Shown: one piece after another, positions 1-5,772 of the stretch
Numbering within the stretch: the first letter of the stretch is position 1
How the letters are laid out: each line of letters begins with the position of its first letter
Source: Candidatus Bathyarchaeota archaeon RBG_13_52_12
Lineage (GTDB): Archaea > Thermoproteota > Bathyarchaeia > TCS64
Reading direction: 5' to 3'
Assembly: GCA_001774245.1 (NCBI GenBank)
Contig: MEZF01000108.1
Location: 8,459 to 17,668 of the forward strand
Length of the DNA stretch: 9,210 nt
The notes under the pieces: model-generated
Told to the model about the DNA's origin: nothing
The model's input: only the letters and a program-made list of their open reading frames with translations
Database searches by the model: none
Made by a program: the position numbers and the translations under genes

Positions 1-75
1 CGCCTTGCTCGGCTCGTTGACGTAGTCGTGGACCGCCTTGGAGCCAGTTCTCAGCCTCGCAATGTCGTATTTCAA
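1..75 (-). CDS. 5' end of an unrecognised gene (partial)
   Basis: The minus strand opens with a TTG codon at 75-73 and stays open to the window edge, giving 25 residues that begin MKYDIARLRTGSKAVHDY. An in-frame TAA lies only three codons upstream of the TTG (84-82), so translation cannot start further up. A strong TATA-like sequence, CGTTTTTAAGCC on the minus strand (112-101), is centred about 30 bases ahead of the TTG. It is identical over 12 bases to the box ahead of the tRNA gene at 1331. This predicts a transcript that is leaderless or has a very short leader, and I see no Shine-Dalgarno sequence. The 25 residues are mostly charged and polar, with no signal peptide, and I do not recognise a family. 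The call rests on the promoter and start arrangement, not on homology. Confidence 0.55.
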   Translation of the reverse strand, partial: MKYDIARLRTGSKAVHDYVNEPSKA

Positions 76-100
76 CGTTGTTTATTCTACACCCCATCCG

Positions 101-112
101 AGGCTTAAAAAC
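101..112 (-). promoter_or_regulatory. TATA-like promoter of the left-edge gene
   Basis: On the minus strand this reads CGTTTTTAAGCC, with the TATA element TTTTTAAG at 110-103. The same 12 bases occur on the plus strand at 1331-1342 ahead of tRNA-Pro, which supports a real core-promoter motif of this genome. A start about 26 bases downstream would fall near 80, just before the TTG at 75. Confidence 0.55.
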
Positions 113-150
113 GTCTTATATGGAAAACCGTGATGGCGTACATAGAACAT

Positions 151-162
151 CGGGTAAACCCG
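151..162. repeat. Short inverted repeat CGGGT-AA-ACCCG
   Basis: Perfect 5-base arms separated by two bases lie in the spacer between the divergent left-edge gene and the AbrB-PhoU gene. It could be an operator half-site pair or chance. No second copy was seen in the window. Confidence 0.3.
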
Positions 163-178
163 CGAGAAGGCGTAACAC

Positions 179-197
179 ATCTATAGAATCTATAGAT
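179..197. promoter_or_regulatory. Two tandem TCTATAGA palindromes, candidate operator
   Basis: The 9-base unit ATCTATAGA occurs twice back to back (179-187 and 188-196) and is followed by T. Each unit holds the self-complementary octamer TCTATAGA, and the full 19 bases are palindromic but for the central position. The pair lies about 70-90 bases ahead of the GTG start of the AbrB-PhoU regulator. Tandem symmetric sites are what a dimeric or tetrameric DNA-binding protein would use, so autoregulation is possible. The octamer is also A/T-rich enough to act as promoter sequence instead. Confidence 0.4.
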
Positions 198-227
198 ACT
201 ACAGGGATCGAAGTAAATAGCAACATC

Positions 228-236
228 AATATATTC
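228..236 (+). promoter_or_regulatory. Probable TATA box of the AbrB-PhoU gene
   Basis: The A/T-rich stretch AATATATTC lies about 35 bases before the GTG at 267. Transcription would start near 258, giving a leader of roughly 10 bases. The purine run GGGGGAT (254-260) could serve as a weak ribosome site if the start is slightly earlier. Confidence 0.35.
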
Positions 237-266
237 TAAGTATAGAGAACCGTGGGGGATTGAAGG

Positions 267-1319
267 GTGTCTAGGGAGAAATCTGACGAGGAACTAAGGA
301 AGATACAGGTCACAGGGGGCTCTACGTATATCATCTCTCTCCCTAAGACCTGGGTCGACCAGATGGGACTCAAGCGGAGTAGCGTAGTTAGCATAATCCA
401 GCGCGACGATATGTCCCTCAGCATCCAGCCTAAGGGCATCGAGTCTCCTGAACGGGTGAAGAAGGTTATAATCGTCATCCAGCAGGGGGAGAAGCCAGAG
501 AGCGTCGTCCGCCGCCTAATCTCATCCTACATCAACGGCTATAATATCATACAGGTACGTTCCACAGAAAAGAGGATCGATCTTGAATCCCGCTTCGCTA
601 TAAAGGACTTCGTCAGAAAGAAGCTAGTGGGGACCGAGATACTCAGCGATCTTCCCAATGAGCTAACTCTACAGATCCTCCTAAGCTACTCGGAGCTATC
701 CGTCAAGGACGCATTGAGGCGGATGTCAATAATCGCCGCCTCAATGCACAGGGATGCTGTACAGACTCTTAGTACAGATAATCCTCGCATTGCTAAGGAG
801 GTTGTCAACATGGATGACGAAGTAGACCGCTTCAGCTTCTACGTGATCAGGCTGCTGAACGTAGCAGCAATGGATGCTCACGTTTTAAAGGAGAGCGGGA
901 TCAAGACACCACGTCAGTGCCTGAGTTACCGCCTCATTACCAAGTCAGTCGAGCGCATGGCGGATCACGCCACGAACATAGCACAGAACCGTCTCGCTCT
1001 GCACCTCGTCCCCATAAATGACGAGATACTCGCCGAGCTCAACAGGATAAGCCTCTCTGCTATTAAGGTCTTCGAGGCCTCGATGGAGTCGCTCTTTGAC
1101 GAGGAATACTCCGAGGCCGACGATGTGATGGAAGCAGCGGAGGAGACGCGAGGTATGGAGGATGAGGTCATCCACAAGATAGTGAAATTAGCTCCCGTGG
1201 AAGATGTTCCACAGCTCAGGCTCATCGTCGAGAGCATAATGAGGACGTCGGAGTATGGCGCCGACATCGCGGAAACCGTCCTAAACATGACGGTGAGCGA
1301 TGCAGTCACCGAGGCGTAA
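267..1319 (+). CDS. AbrB-PhoU family phosphate-type regulator
   Basis: This 350-residue soluble protein has an N-terminal SpoVT/AbrB-type swapped-hairpin DNA-binding domain (about residues 10-55), with the signature RKIQVTGGSTYIISLPKTW at 11-29. A helical PhoU domain follows (about 130-340). Both PhoU repeats keep their acidic metal-binding helix motif: ERMADHATNIAQN at 229-241 and EYGADIAE at 329-336. Archaeal proteins of this build are annotated as phosphate uptake regulators. The AbrB domain implies direct DNA binding, while PhoU proteins usually modulate phosphate transport or a partner kinase. No pst transporter or kinase gene lies in the window, so the phosphate link is inferred from family only. 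The start is GTG at 267, with GGGGGAT 7-13 bases upstream. Tandem palindromes at 179-197 may be its operator. The length and domain order are normal for the archaeal family. Confidence 0.9.
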   Translation: MSREKSDEELRKIQVTGGSTYIISLPKTWVDQMGLKRSSVVSIIQRDDMSLSIQPKGIESPERVKKVIIVIQQGEKPESVVRRLISSYINGYNIIQVRSTEKRIDLESRFAIKDFVRKKLVGTEILSDLPNELTLQILLSYSELSVKDALRRMSIIAASMHRDAVQTLSTDNPRIAKEVVNMDDEVDRFSFYVIRLLNVAAMDAHVLKESGIKTPRQCLSYRLITKSVERMADHATNIAQNRLALHLVPINDEILAELNRISLSAIKVFEASMESLFDEEYSEADDVMEAAEETRGMEDEVIHKIVKLAPVEDVPQLRLIVESIMRTSEYGADIAETVLNMTVSDAVTEA

Positions 1320-1330
1320 TCTCCCCGCAT

Positions 1331-1342
1331 CGTTTTTAAGCC
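1331..1342 (+). promoter_or_regulatory. TATA-like promoter of tRNA-Pro
   Basis: CGTTTTTAAGCC lies 39 to 28 bases ahead of the tRNA 5' end. It matches the minus-strand box at 112-101 over 12 bases. A transcription start near 1362 would leave a short 5' leader to be removed by RNase P. Confidence 0.6.
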
Positions 1343-1369
1343 CAGCCACATCCCGCCTAATACGACTTA

Positions 1370-1446
1370 GGGATCGTAGTCTAGCTTGGTATGATACGCG
1401 GTTCGGGACCGCGTGATCCCCGGTTCAAATCCGGGCGATCCCACCA
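1370..1446 (+). tRNA. tRNA-Pro (anticodon CGG)
   Basis: A complete cloverleaf can be folded by eye. The acceptor stem GGGATCG pairs with CGATCCC. The anticodon stem CGCGG/CCGCG closes the loop TTCGGGA, which places CGG at positions 34-36 with G37, as expected of proline tRNAs. The T arm is CCCGG-TTCAAAT-CCGGG. The D arm, GTCT with TGAT, contains one G-U pair and one U-U mismatch, a pattern I recall for archaeal tRNA-Pro. The discriminator base is A, and the 3' CCA (1444-1446) is encoded in the DNA. There is no intron. It decodes CCG; another proline tRNA elsewhere must read the remaining codons. Confidence 0.96.
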
Positions 1447-1450
1447 AAAT

Positions 1451-1467
1451 CTGTTATTACTCTTTCT
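1451..1467 (+). terminator. T-rich stop after tRNA-Pro
   Basis: The pyrimidine-rich stretch CTGTTATTACTCTTTCT directly follows the tRNA CCA end and has no hairpin. Archaeal RNA polymerase can terminate on such U-rich stretches. The runs are short, so this is tentative. Confidence 0.3.
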
Positions 1468-1472
1468 CGATA

Positions 1473-1480
1473 GTATTATA
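1473..1480 (+). promoter_or_regulatory. Probable TATA box of the M28 peptidase gene
   Basis: GTATTATA lies 32-39 bases before the ATG at 1512. This predicts a transcription start near 1503 and a leader of about 9 bases. That agrees with the lack of a Shine-Dalgarno sequence there and supports 1512 as the translation start. Confidence 0.45.
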
Positions 1481-1511
1481 CCCGCTTCAAACAGACCAAA
1501 TACATGATACT

Positions 1512-3305
1512 ATGATTCTCCTACCAGAAGAGGACAGAAAGCTCCTCAGGAAGATGGAGGCTGAGGTCTCAAAGGAGACCATGAGCGCCAATTTCGACGA
1601 GTTAATGCAGTACCCGCCGCTTCACTCGGGAAGCCCCGAGGAGGAGCAGGCTATTCAAGTTCTTAGGAAGAAGTTGGAGGAGTACGGACTTGAGCCCAAG
1701 ATACTCAGATACGAGGCGTATATCACTGACCCGAAAACTGCGAAGCTCACCGTCACAGCGCCCCAAGTGATGGTGGTCCAGACGACGCCCTACAGGCAAG
1801 CCGGCTCCACCACGCAGGAGGGCTTCGAGGCCGAAGTCATCTACGTCCCTCCCGACATGATCGGGTACCAGGAGTGCCGGGGCAAGATCGTTCTATGCGA
1901 GCAAAAGACCAGCGGGGACTGGATGGGGCTCCAAGGCAAGCTGCTGTTAAAGTTGCAGGAAATGGGAGCCGTAGGGCTCATAGTCATTGAGCAGGACGAC
2001 TTCATGCCCACCGTCTGCCATCAAAGGGCAGACTTCAGCGTCTCGGGGAACCCGACGTCTGATAATCTCCACCTCATCCCAAAGATACCCGCCATACTAC
2101 ATGTCTCCCACAGGGATGGGACCAAACTAAGGAAGATTGCCCAGCTTGGTGGGATGAGGTCACACATAATCAGCCTCTCCGAAACGAGGTGGAAGAGGCT
2201 CCCCCTCCTAGTCGCCGAGATCAAGGGCAGAAAAGAGCCAGACAAGTTCGTCCTTGTCAACGGTCACGTCGATACACCTCCCTACTGCCTAGGCGCAACC
2301 GACAACATAAGCGGCGACACCGCCATCCTCGAAATCGCCCGAATCCTCAACAAGCACAAGGAGAAGCTTCGCAGGAGTGTCCGCATCGCTTACTGGACCG
2401 GGCACGAGATCGGTAAATACGCAGGATCGACTTGGTATAACGATGCGTTTTGGCACGACCTCCGTTACAACTGCGTTGCGAGTTACAACATCGATTCACC
2501 TGGTGTACAAGGCGCGACTACGGTGCGTGAAGCCCCATACAGCGAGGTACTCGACGCTGTGCTTGAGAGTGTCAAAGACGCCACGGGAATTACAGTGGAG
2601 CACTATCGCTGGCCTACACGAGCTGGGGACGGCAGCTTCTGGGGCACGGGGCTCCCCCACGTCAGTGTGACGACGAGCCGACCCAAGGAAACCTACGATC
2701 CACATGTCAACTACTCAGGTGGTGGCTGGTGGTGGCATACACCCTACGAGACACATGATAAAATGGACATCGACATCCTCGTCACTGACGTAAAGATTGA
2801 GCTCAACCTCATATGGCGACTCGCCAACTGCCCCGTCCTCCCCTTCAACTACATCCCATACGCCGAGAGGATAATCAAAATACTAGAGGGCCTGCAGGCC
2901 AAGTCTGAGAAGATCAGTGGCCTCTACAACCTGTACCACCTCATTGATGAGGCCAAGGAGCTGCGAGTCCTCTCCGAGAGATTGGAGATCGCAGCGAAGA
3001 AGGTGGCGAAGGAGGGTGACTCAACGAAGGTCGAAGAACTCAACAGATGCCTGATGTGGGTCGGGCGAAACGTGAACCCCGTCGCCCACAGCGACCACGA
3101 CATAGCTAACCAAGTTAGCATGGAGACCTTCGGCGCCCAGCCCTTCCCGAGGATCAGCCAAATCATCGACCTCGCGGAGATGACACTCCACCAGTCACCG
3201 GAGTTCAAGTTCCTCTACACGAAGCTGATTAGGGAGAGGAACTTGGTGGATGATGGGTTCTACCAAGCCAACGAGCTGATTAAGGCGACGCTGGAAAAGA
3301 TCTAA
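1512..3305 (+). CDS. M28-family zinc peptidase with PA domain
   Basis: This is a 597-residue cytoplasmic protein with no signal peptide. An N-terminal helical segment (1-60) is followed by a PA-like insertion (about 105-215) and the M28 catalytic core (about 230-440). A C-terminal helical extension (about 445-597) matches nothing I recognise. The usual co-catalytic zinc ligands can be placed: H252 in NGHVD, D264 in GATDN, E299 in TGHEIGKYAGS, D328 in YNIDSPG and H409 in WWWHTPYETHDK. M28 enzymes normally have Glu-Glu before the glycine motif; here the first, the general base, is H298. The WxGH..GxYAGSxWY pattern marks a known M28 subfamily, so the change is inherited and not a sequencing error. 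The activity may be aminopeptidase, dipeptidase or something else. The reading frame is open back into the tRNA (1413), but ATG 1512 fits the promoter and the start of homology. The radical SAM gene follows 5 bases after the stop, probably on the same transcript. Confidence 0.88.
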   Translation: MILLPEEDRKLLRKMEAEVSKETMSANFDELMQYPPLHSGSPEEEQAIQVLRKKLEEYGLEPKILRYEAYITDPKTAKLTVTAPQVMVVQTTPYRQAGSTTQEGFEAEVIYVPPDMIGYQECRGKIVLCEQKTSGDWMGLQGKLLLKLQEMGAVGLIVIEQDDFMPTVCHQRADFSVSGNPTSDNLHLIPKIPAILHVSHRDGTKLRKIAQLGGMRSHIISLSETRWKRLPLLVAEIKGRKEPDKFVLVNGHVDTPPYCLGATDNISGDTAILEIARILNKHKEKLRRSVRIAYWTGHEIGKYAGSTWYNDAFWHDLRYNCVASYNIDSPGVQGATTVREAPYSEVLDAVLESVKDATGITVEHYRWPTRAGDGSFWGTGLPHVSVTTSRPKETYDPHVNYSGGGWWWHTPYETHDKMDIDILVTDVKIELNLIWRLANCPVLPFNYIPYAERIIKILEGLQAKSEKISGLYNLYHLIDEAKELRVLSERLEIAAKKVAKEGDSTKVEELNRCLMWVGRNVNPVAHSDHDIANQVSMETFGAQPFPRISQIIDLAEMTLHQSPEFKFLYTKLIRERNLVDDGFYQANELIKATLEKI

Positions 3306-3310
3306 CCTCG

Positions 3311-4231
3311 GTGTCGACGATGCCTGGGTCCCCTCCCCCCTTTAGGGTCGCCCTCATGATAACCGAGAAGTGTGACGCAGCCTGCGCCCACTGCTGGTTC
3401 GACTGTGACCCCATAAAGGGGGCCACCATGTCCAGGTACGACGCCCAGAACTATGTGGACAAAGCCTCGAGGATTCCGTCAATCGAGTGGATCAGCTTGA
3501 CAGGAGGAGAACCTATGCTCCACGCAGACTTGGTGGAGGACCTCGTTGCCTACGCCTCTGATCAGGGCATCAAGACGGAGTTAGTCACTAACTGTTCTTG
3601 GGCGGCGACGCCAAAGAATGCATTTTACTTTCTGAGGAAACTGAGCGACGCGGGGCTCACGGTCCTGAACATAAGCGTAGACAACTTCCACCAGGCCACA
3701 ATTCCCTTCGAGAGGGTCAAGATCACCTACGAGGTAGCAAAAAGTCTCGGTATCCGTATCGTTGTGATGACTGCTTTGAGCAAGTCCAGCAAACTCCGCT
3801 TAGCAGACGTCTCACGACTTCTCGGCGAAGAGATACCCCCGCCTAGGGAAGCAATTCCATCGGAACACGCTGCTATAGGCATCGAGTCGGGATTCACCCC
3901 CGTAGGTCGAGGCGCCACAATCTCAAGAAGCGAGTGGCACATTGACGGATCGCCTCTCACAGGAGGATGCGGGGCTGTTCTTAGGGACCTAGGGGTTAGA
4001 CCAAGCGGCGAGGTCCTCCCCTGCTGCTCAGCTTCCTCGACACTCAGAGGATTCGAGCTCGGAAACCTGGATAACCAGAGCCTTGAGAGAATGCTCACGG
4101 ACGCCTGGGGTAGGGACGTCTTTAAAGTCCTGAGCGAGAAGGGCCCAATGGGGCTATTGAAGACACAGCCCCAGGACGTCTACGTCAACAAGTGCCACCT
4201 ATGCTATGAGACGCTCAAGAAGCTTCAGTAG
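3311..4231 (+). CDS. Radical SAM protein with C-terminal auxiliary Fe-S cysteines
   Basis: This 306-residue protein has the radical SAM cluster motif CDAACAHC (C21, C25, C28). It also has the SAM-binding TGGEP at 64-68 and a PVGRG strand motif at 197-201. The C-terminal part holds C220, the pair C238-C239 after a PSGEVLP turn, GNL at 251-253, and C295/C298 as CHLC eight residues from the end. This looks like a short SPASM/Twitch-type extension that could hold one auxiliary Fe-S cluster; the full seven-cysteine SPASM set is absent. Such enzymes often modify peptides or proteins, but no precursor peptide is apparent. The 5-base gap after the M28 peptidase suggests co-transcription. The start may be GTG 3311 or ATG 3320; the latter has GGTG at 3310-3313 at a suitable distance and would give 303 residues. 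Its 3' end overlaps the convergent phosphoesterase by 7 bases. Confidence 0.87.
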   Translation: MSTMPGSPPPFRVALMITEKCDAACAHCWFDCDPIKGATMSRYDAQNYVDKASRIPSIEWISLTGGEPMLHADLVEDLVAYASDQGIKTELVTNCSWAATPKNAFYFLRKLSDAGLTVLNISVDNFHQATIPFERVKITYEVAKSLGIRIVVMTALSKSSKLRLADVSRLLGEEIPPPREAIPSEHAAIGIESGFTPVGRGATISRSEWHIDGSPLTGGCGAVLRDLGVRPSGEVLPCCSASSTLRGFELGNLDNQSLERMLTDAWGRDVFKVLSEKGPMGLLKTQPQDVYVNKCHLCYETLKKLQ

Positions 4232-5064
4232 CTGTTCCTCTCTCGGAGAAACCCAACCTTCCCCAGGTATGAGCCATCCAGGAGGTAGACCTCGAAGTTC
4301 TCCATGTTTATCGCGTTTCTCCTTAGCATGGGGCCGAGGAGGCTCTGGGGGGCCTCACCGTTCACAGGAAGCCCTCCAAGCAGGTCGTTGAATGTCGGCA
4401 TAAGGATCATCTCTGGCTCCCCTATCTTTGTTTTATAATGGTCGTCGAAGGCTGCCACAGGGTCCCCCCCGTATTTGACGTCGTCCTGTTCGAGGAAGGC
4501 TTTCGCCAGTTTGGTTGGATCTGCGACGCCCTTAACCCAGGCGCGCTGAGTCATCCTGATGCCGAGGGGGGTCCTGAGGATGACAGTGGGGTGGTTGTGC
4601 CCCGCGATTAGGCAGTTCGCTTCTAGGGCTTTAGGCTTTGGCCAAGCGTGGCCGTGGAATATGGCGATCTTGAAATCTTCGCCGAGGATGATACCCTTGC
4701 TGCCGTGGATTTCGACGCCTTTCGTGGCGAGTTCTTGGATGCTACCGTCGTGGTTACCGCGGGTGACATCGATCCTTGGGACCTCAGTGAGGAGGACTTC
4801 GAATAGCGTGGGCAGCTCTCTCTTTTCCTGGAAGCTGGTTACCGGGACTCCATGCTTCACATCCCCGGCGATGACGAGCCTATCGGGTTTGTGCTCTCTG
4901 CAGAGGGCGAGGAGTTCACCTTGTATCCTCTCCGTTTGGTAGGGAATATTGACCCCCGCCTTGCTCAGCTCGTATTCGAGGCCTATGTGTAGGTCAGCCA
5001 CTATGAGTACCTTCTCTCCGATGTCTGCCAGCAGTGCGGGCCAAGGAGTAAGAAGTCGGATCAA
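4225..5064 (-). CDS. SbcD/Mre11-related metallophosphoesterase (COG1407 type)
   Basis: This 279-residue protein carries the calcineurin-like phosphoesterase motifs in order: ADLHIG (D24, H26), AGDVKHG (D68), RGNHDG (N104, H105), HGHAWP (H137, H139) and AGHNHP (H156, H158). All residues needed for a two-metal site are present. The tail LMPTFNDLLGG near 221-231 is typical of the archaeal 'SbcD/Mre11-related putative phosphoesterase' family (COG1407). Bacterial members (PdeM) go with Lhr helicase and DNA ligase in DNA repair. It lacks the capping and Rad50-binding parts of true Mre11, so it is not Mre11 itself. The start is TTG at 5064-5062 with GGGAG a few bases upstream and a promoter at 5094-5100. 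No in-frame ATG or GTG precedes it. It is divergent from the SWIM-domain gene, consistent with a shared repair theme, though its substrate here is unknown. Confidence 0.9.
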   Translation of the reverse strand: MIRLLTPWPALLADIGEKVLIVADLHIGLEYELSKAGVNIPYQTERIQGELLALCREHKPDRLVIAGDVKHGVPVTSFQEKRELPTLFEVLLTEVPRIDVTRGNHDGSIQELATKGVEIHGSKGIILGEDFKIAIFHGHAWPKPKALEANCLIAGHNHPTVILRTPLGIRMTQRAWVKGVADPTKLAKAFLEQDDVKYGGDPVAAFDDHYKTKIGEPEMILMPTFNDLLGGLPVNGEAPQSLLGPMLRRNAINMENFEVYLLDGSYLGKVGFLRERNSY

Positions 5065-5084
5065 GGGCTCCCTGAAACACCCTC

Positions 5085-5106
5085 AACCGCCGGATTTAAA
5101 CCGGTT
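5085..5106. promoter_or_regulatory. Nearly palindromic bidirectional promoter element
   Basis: AACCG at 5085-5089 and CGGTT at 5102-5106 flank CCGGATTTAAACCGG (5090-5104), whose ATTTAAA core can act as a TATA box on either strand. On the minus strand it lies about 33 bases before the TTG start of the phosphoesterase, a normal distance. On the plus strand it would start transcription about 35 bases before the SWIM gene. The symmetry suggests coupled expression of the divergent pair, or an operator. Confidence 0.5.
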
Positions 5107-5157
5107 CCCCTCCACAACGGTGAAAAAAGGGTTAAGAGTAGTCTATCATGGAGTTCC

Positions 5158-5577
5158 ATGGTCACCGAGGAGCGGCTAATCCTAGAGAGGGTCCTCGACG
5201 AAGTACGAAGCGAGAGGGAGATCAGCCGCTCGAATTGGGAGAGGCTACGCGGTACCTTCGGCTACAGATTCGATAGGGCTTGGAGACTCGTCCAGGAGCG
5301 GCGAGTCAAGCGGTACACTTTCCACCCCTCAGGTAGGGTAATCTGGGTGGTCATAGGACAGGGTGGCGAGTATCAGGTCTACCCAAAGGCTGGGTACTGT
5401 GGGTGCGACGACTTCTATTTCCGCGTCGTTGACGGAGAGGCTGGGCTATGCTACCACCTACTCGGGCAGGGGCTCGCTGAAGCCCTTGGGAGCTACGACT
5501 CCGTGGATGAGGAGGATGAGGCCTACGCACTCCTCATAGGTGAGTGGCGTGCTCAAATAAGGGCTGAGGAAGACTAA
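5158..5577 (+). CDS. SWIM zinc-finger protein resembling SWS1/ZSWIM7
   Basis: This 139-residue soluble protein has a CxCx14CxH SWIM zinc finger: C81 and C83 in YCGCDDFYF, and C98 and H100 in GLCYHLL. The whole layout matches, from memory, eukaryotic SWS1 (human ZSWIM7, Shu2 in yeast). Shared features are a short helical N-terminus, a Phe-Gly ('FG') followed by a helix with ALxLV-like spacing (34-45), and an SGR strand (58-60). A V-x-G strand, the zinc finger with aromatic residues after the second Cys, the CxHLL helix and a helical tail complete the match. SWS1 works with RAD51-paralogue partners to promote RAD51 filament assembly; archaea with RadA paralogues could use it likewise, which is inference. 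ATG 5158 is preceded by GGAG at 5150-5153. Its neighbours are the divergent Mre11-related phosphoesterase and, downstream, RPA. The SWIM call is firm; the SWS1 orthology call is probable. Confidence 0.8.
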   Translation: MVTEERLILERVLDEVRSEREISRSNWERLRGTFGYRFDRAWRLVQERRVKRYTFHPSGRVIWVVIGQGGEYQVYPKAGYCGCDDFYFRVVDGEAGLCYHLLGQGLAEALGSYDSVDEEDEAYALLIGEWRAQIRAEED

Positions 5578-5580
5578 GCC

Positions 5581-5588
5581 TATATACT
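5581..5588 (+). promoter_or_regulatory. Probable TATA box of the 37-residue membrane protein gene
   Basis: TATATACT begins 31 bases before the ATG at 5612, which would make the transcript essentially leaderless. There is no Shine-Dalgarno sequence between them, which agrees. Confidence 0.45.
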
Positions 5589-5611
5589 ATTAGCCAAGTT
5601 TTTATGTCGAT

Positions 5612-5725
5612 ATGGACAACACTGCCTTCTACACGCTTCTCATCAACCTTTCTTGGATACTCGCCACAGTGACTGCTGGCCTCGGCTTCCTCTACGTCTT
5701 CGTGAAGCCCGAGGAGAAAAAGTGA
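5612..5725 (+). CDS. Small single-span membrane protein, 37 residues
   Basis: ATG 5612 to TGA 5723-5725 encodes 37 residues. The protein has a short polar N-terminus (MDNTAFY), one hydrophobic segment of about 24 residues (8-31, with Trp15, a GLG at 23-25 and aromatic residues near the end), and a charged tail KPEEKK. The shape is that of a real bitopic membrane protein with a probable outside N-terminus and inside C-terminus by the positive-inside rule. A TATA box sits at 5581, and the ORF ends 47 bases before RPA, which has its own box. It fills an otherwise empty 195-base gap. I do not recognise it. Tiny subunits of membrane complexes are possible by size only. An overlapping frame from ATG 5604 gives only 22 residues with no hydrophobic segment, so it is less likely. 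Confidence 0.65.
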   Translation: MDNTAFYTLLINLSWILATVTAGLGFLYVFVKPEEKK

Positions 5726-5733
5726 ACGTATTC

Positions 5734-5742
5734 GTTTTATAG
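5734..5742 (+). promoter_or_regulatory. TATA box of the RPA gene
   Basis: GTTTTATAG is centred 35 bases before ATG 5773, giving a predicted start near 5764. It lies just after the stop of the 37-residue gene, so RPA is probably transcribed on its own. Confidence 0.5.
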
Positions 5743-5772
5743 CTCCGGTTCTCATGGTAGGGCGTTGCACTC

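Noticed and set aside
120..239. 39-codon plus-strand ORF in the left spacer
   Set aside because: It has no ribosome site, no suitably placed promoter and a low-complexity polar product, and it covers the palindromic elements. Chance is enough to explain it.
1358..1372. TAATACGACT followed by TTAGGG, resembling a T7 phage promoter start
   Set aside because: Only the first 10 bases match the phage consensus and the rest is missing. It lies in the short leader of the tRNA, and there is no sign of vector or phage sequence.
1413..1511. Upstream extension of the M28 peptidase frame to an ATG inside the tRNA
   Set aside because: It would overlap the tRNA T arm. Its residues look like translated tRNA and spacer sequence, and the TATA box at 1473 favours ATG 1512.
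3727..4098. 123-codon minus-strand ORF opposite the radical SAM gene
   Set aside because: It lies wholly within a gene with complete family motifs, and the product is Ser/Arg/Pro-rich, as expected of a shadow frame.
5612..5725. The 37-residue ORF as a precursor peptide for the radical SAM enzyme
   Set aside because: It is 1.4 kb away with an oppositely oriented gene between, has no cysteine or leader-core layout, and is mostly a membrane span.
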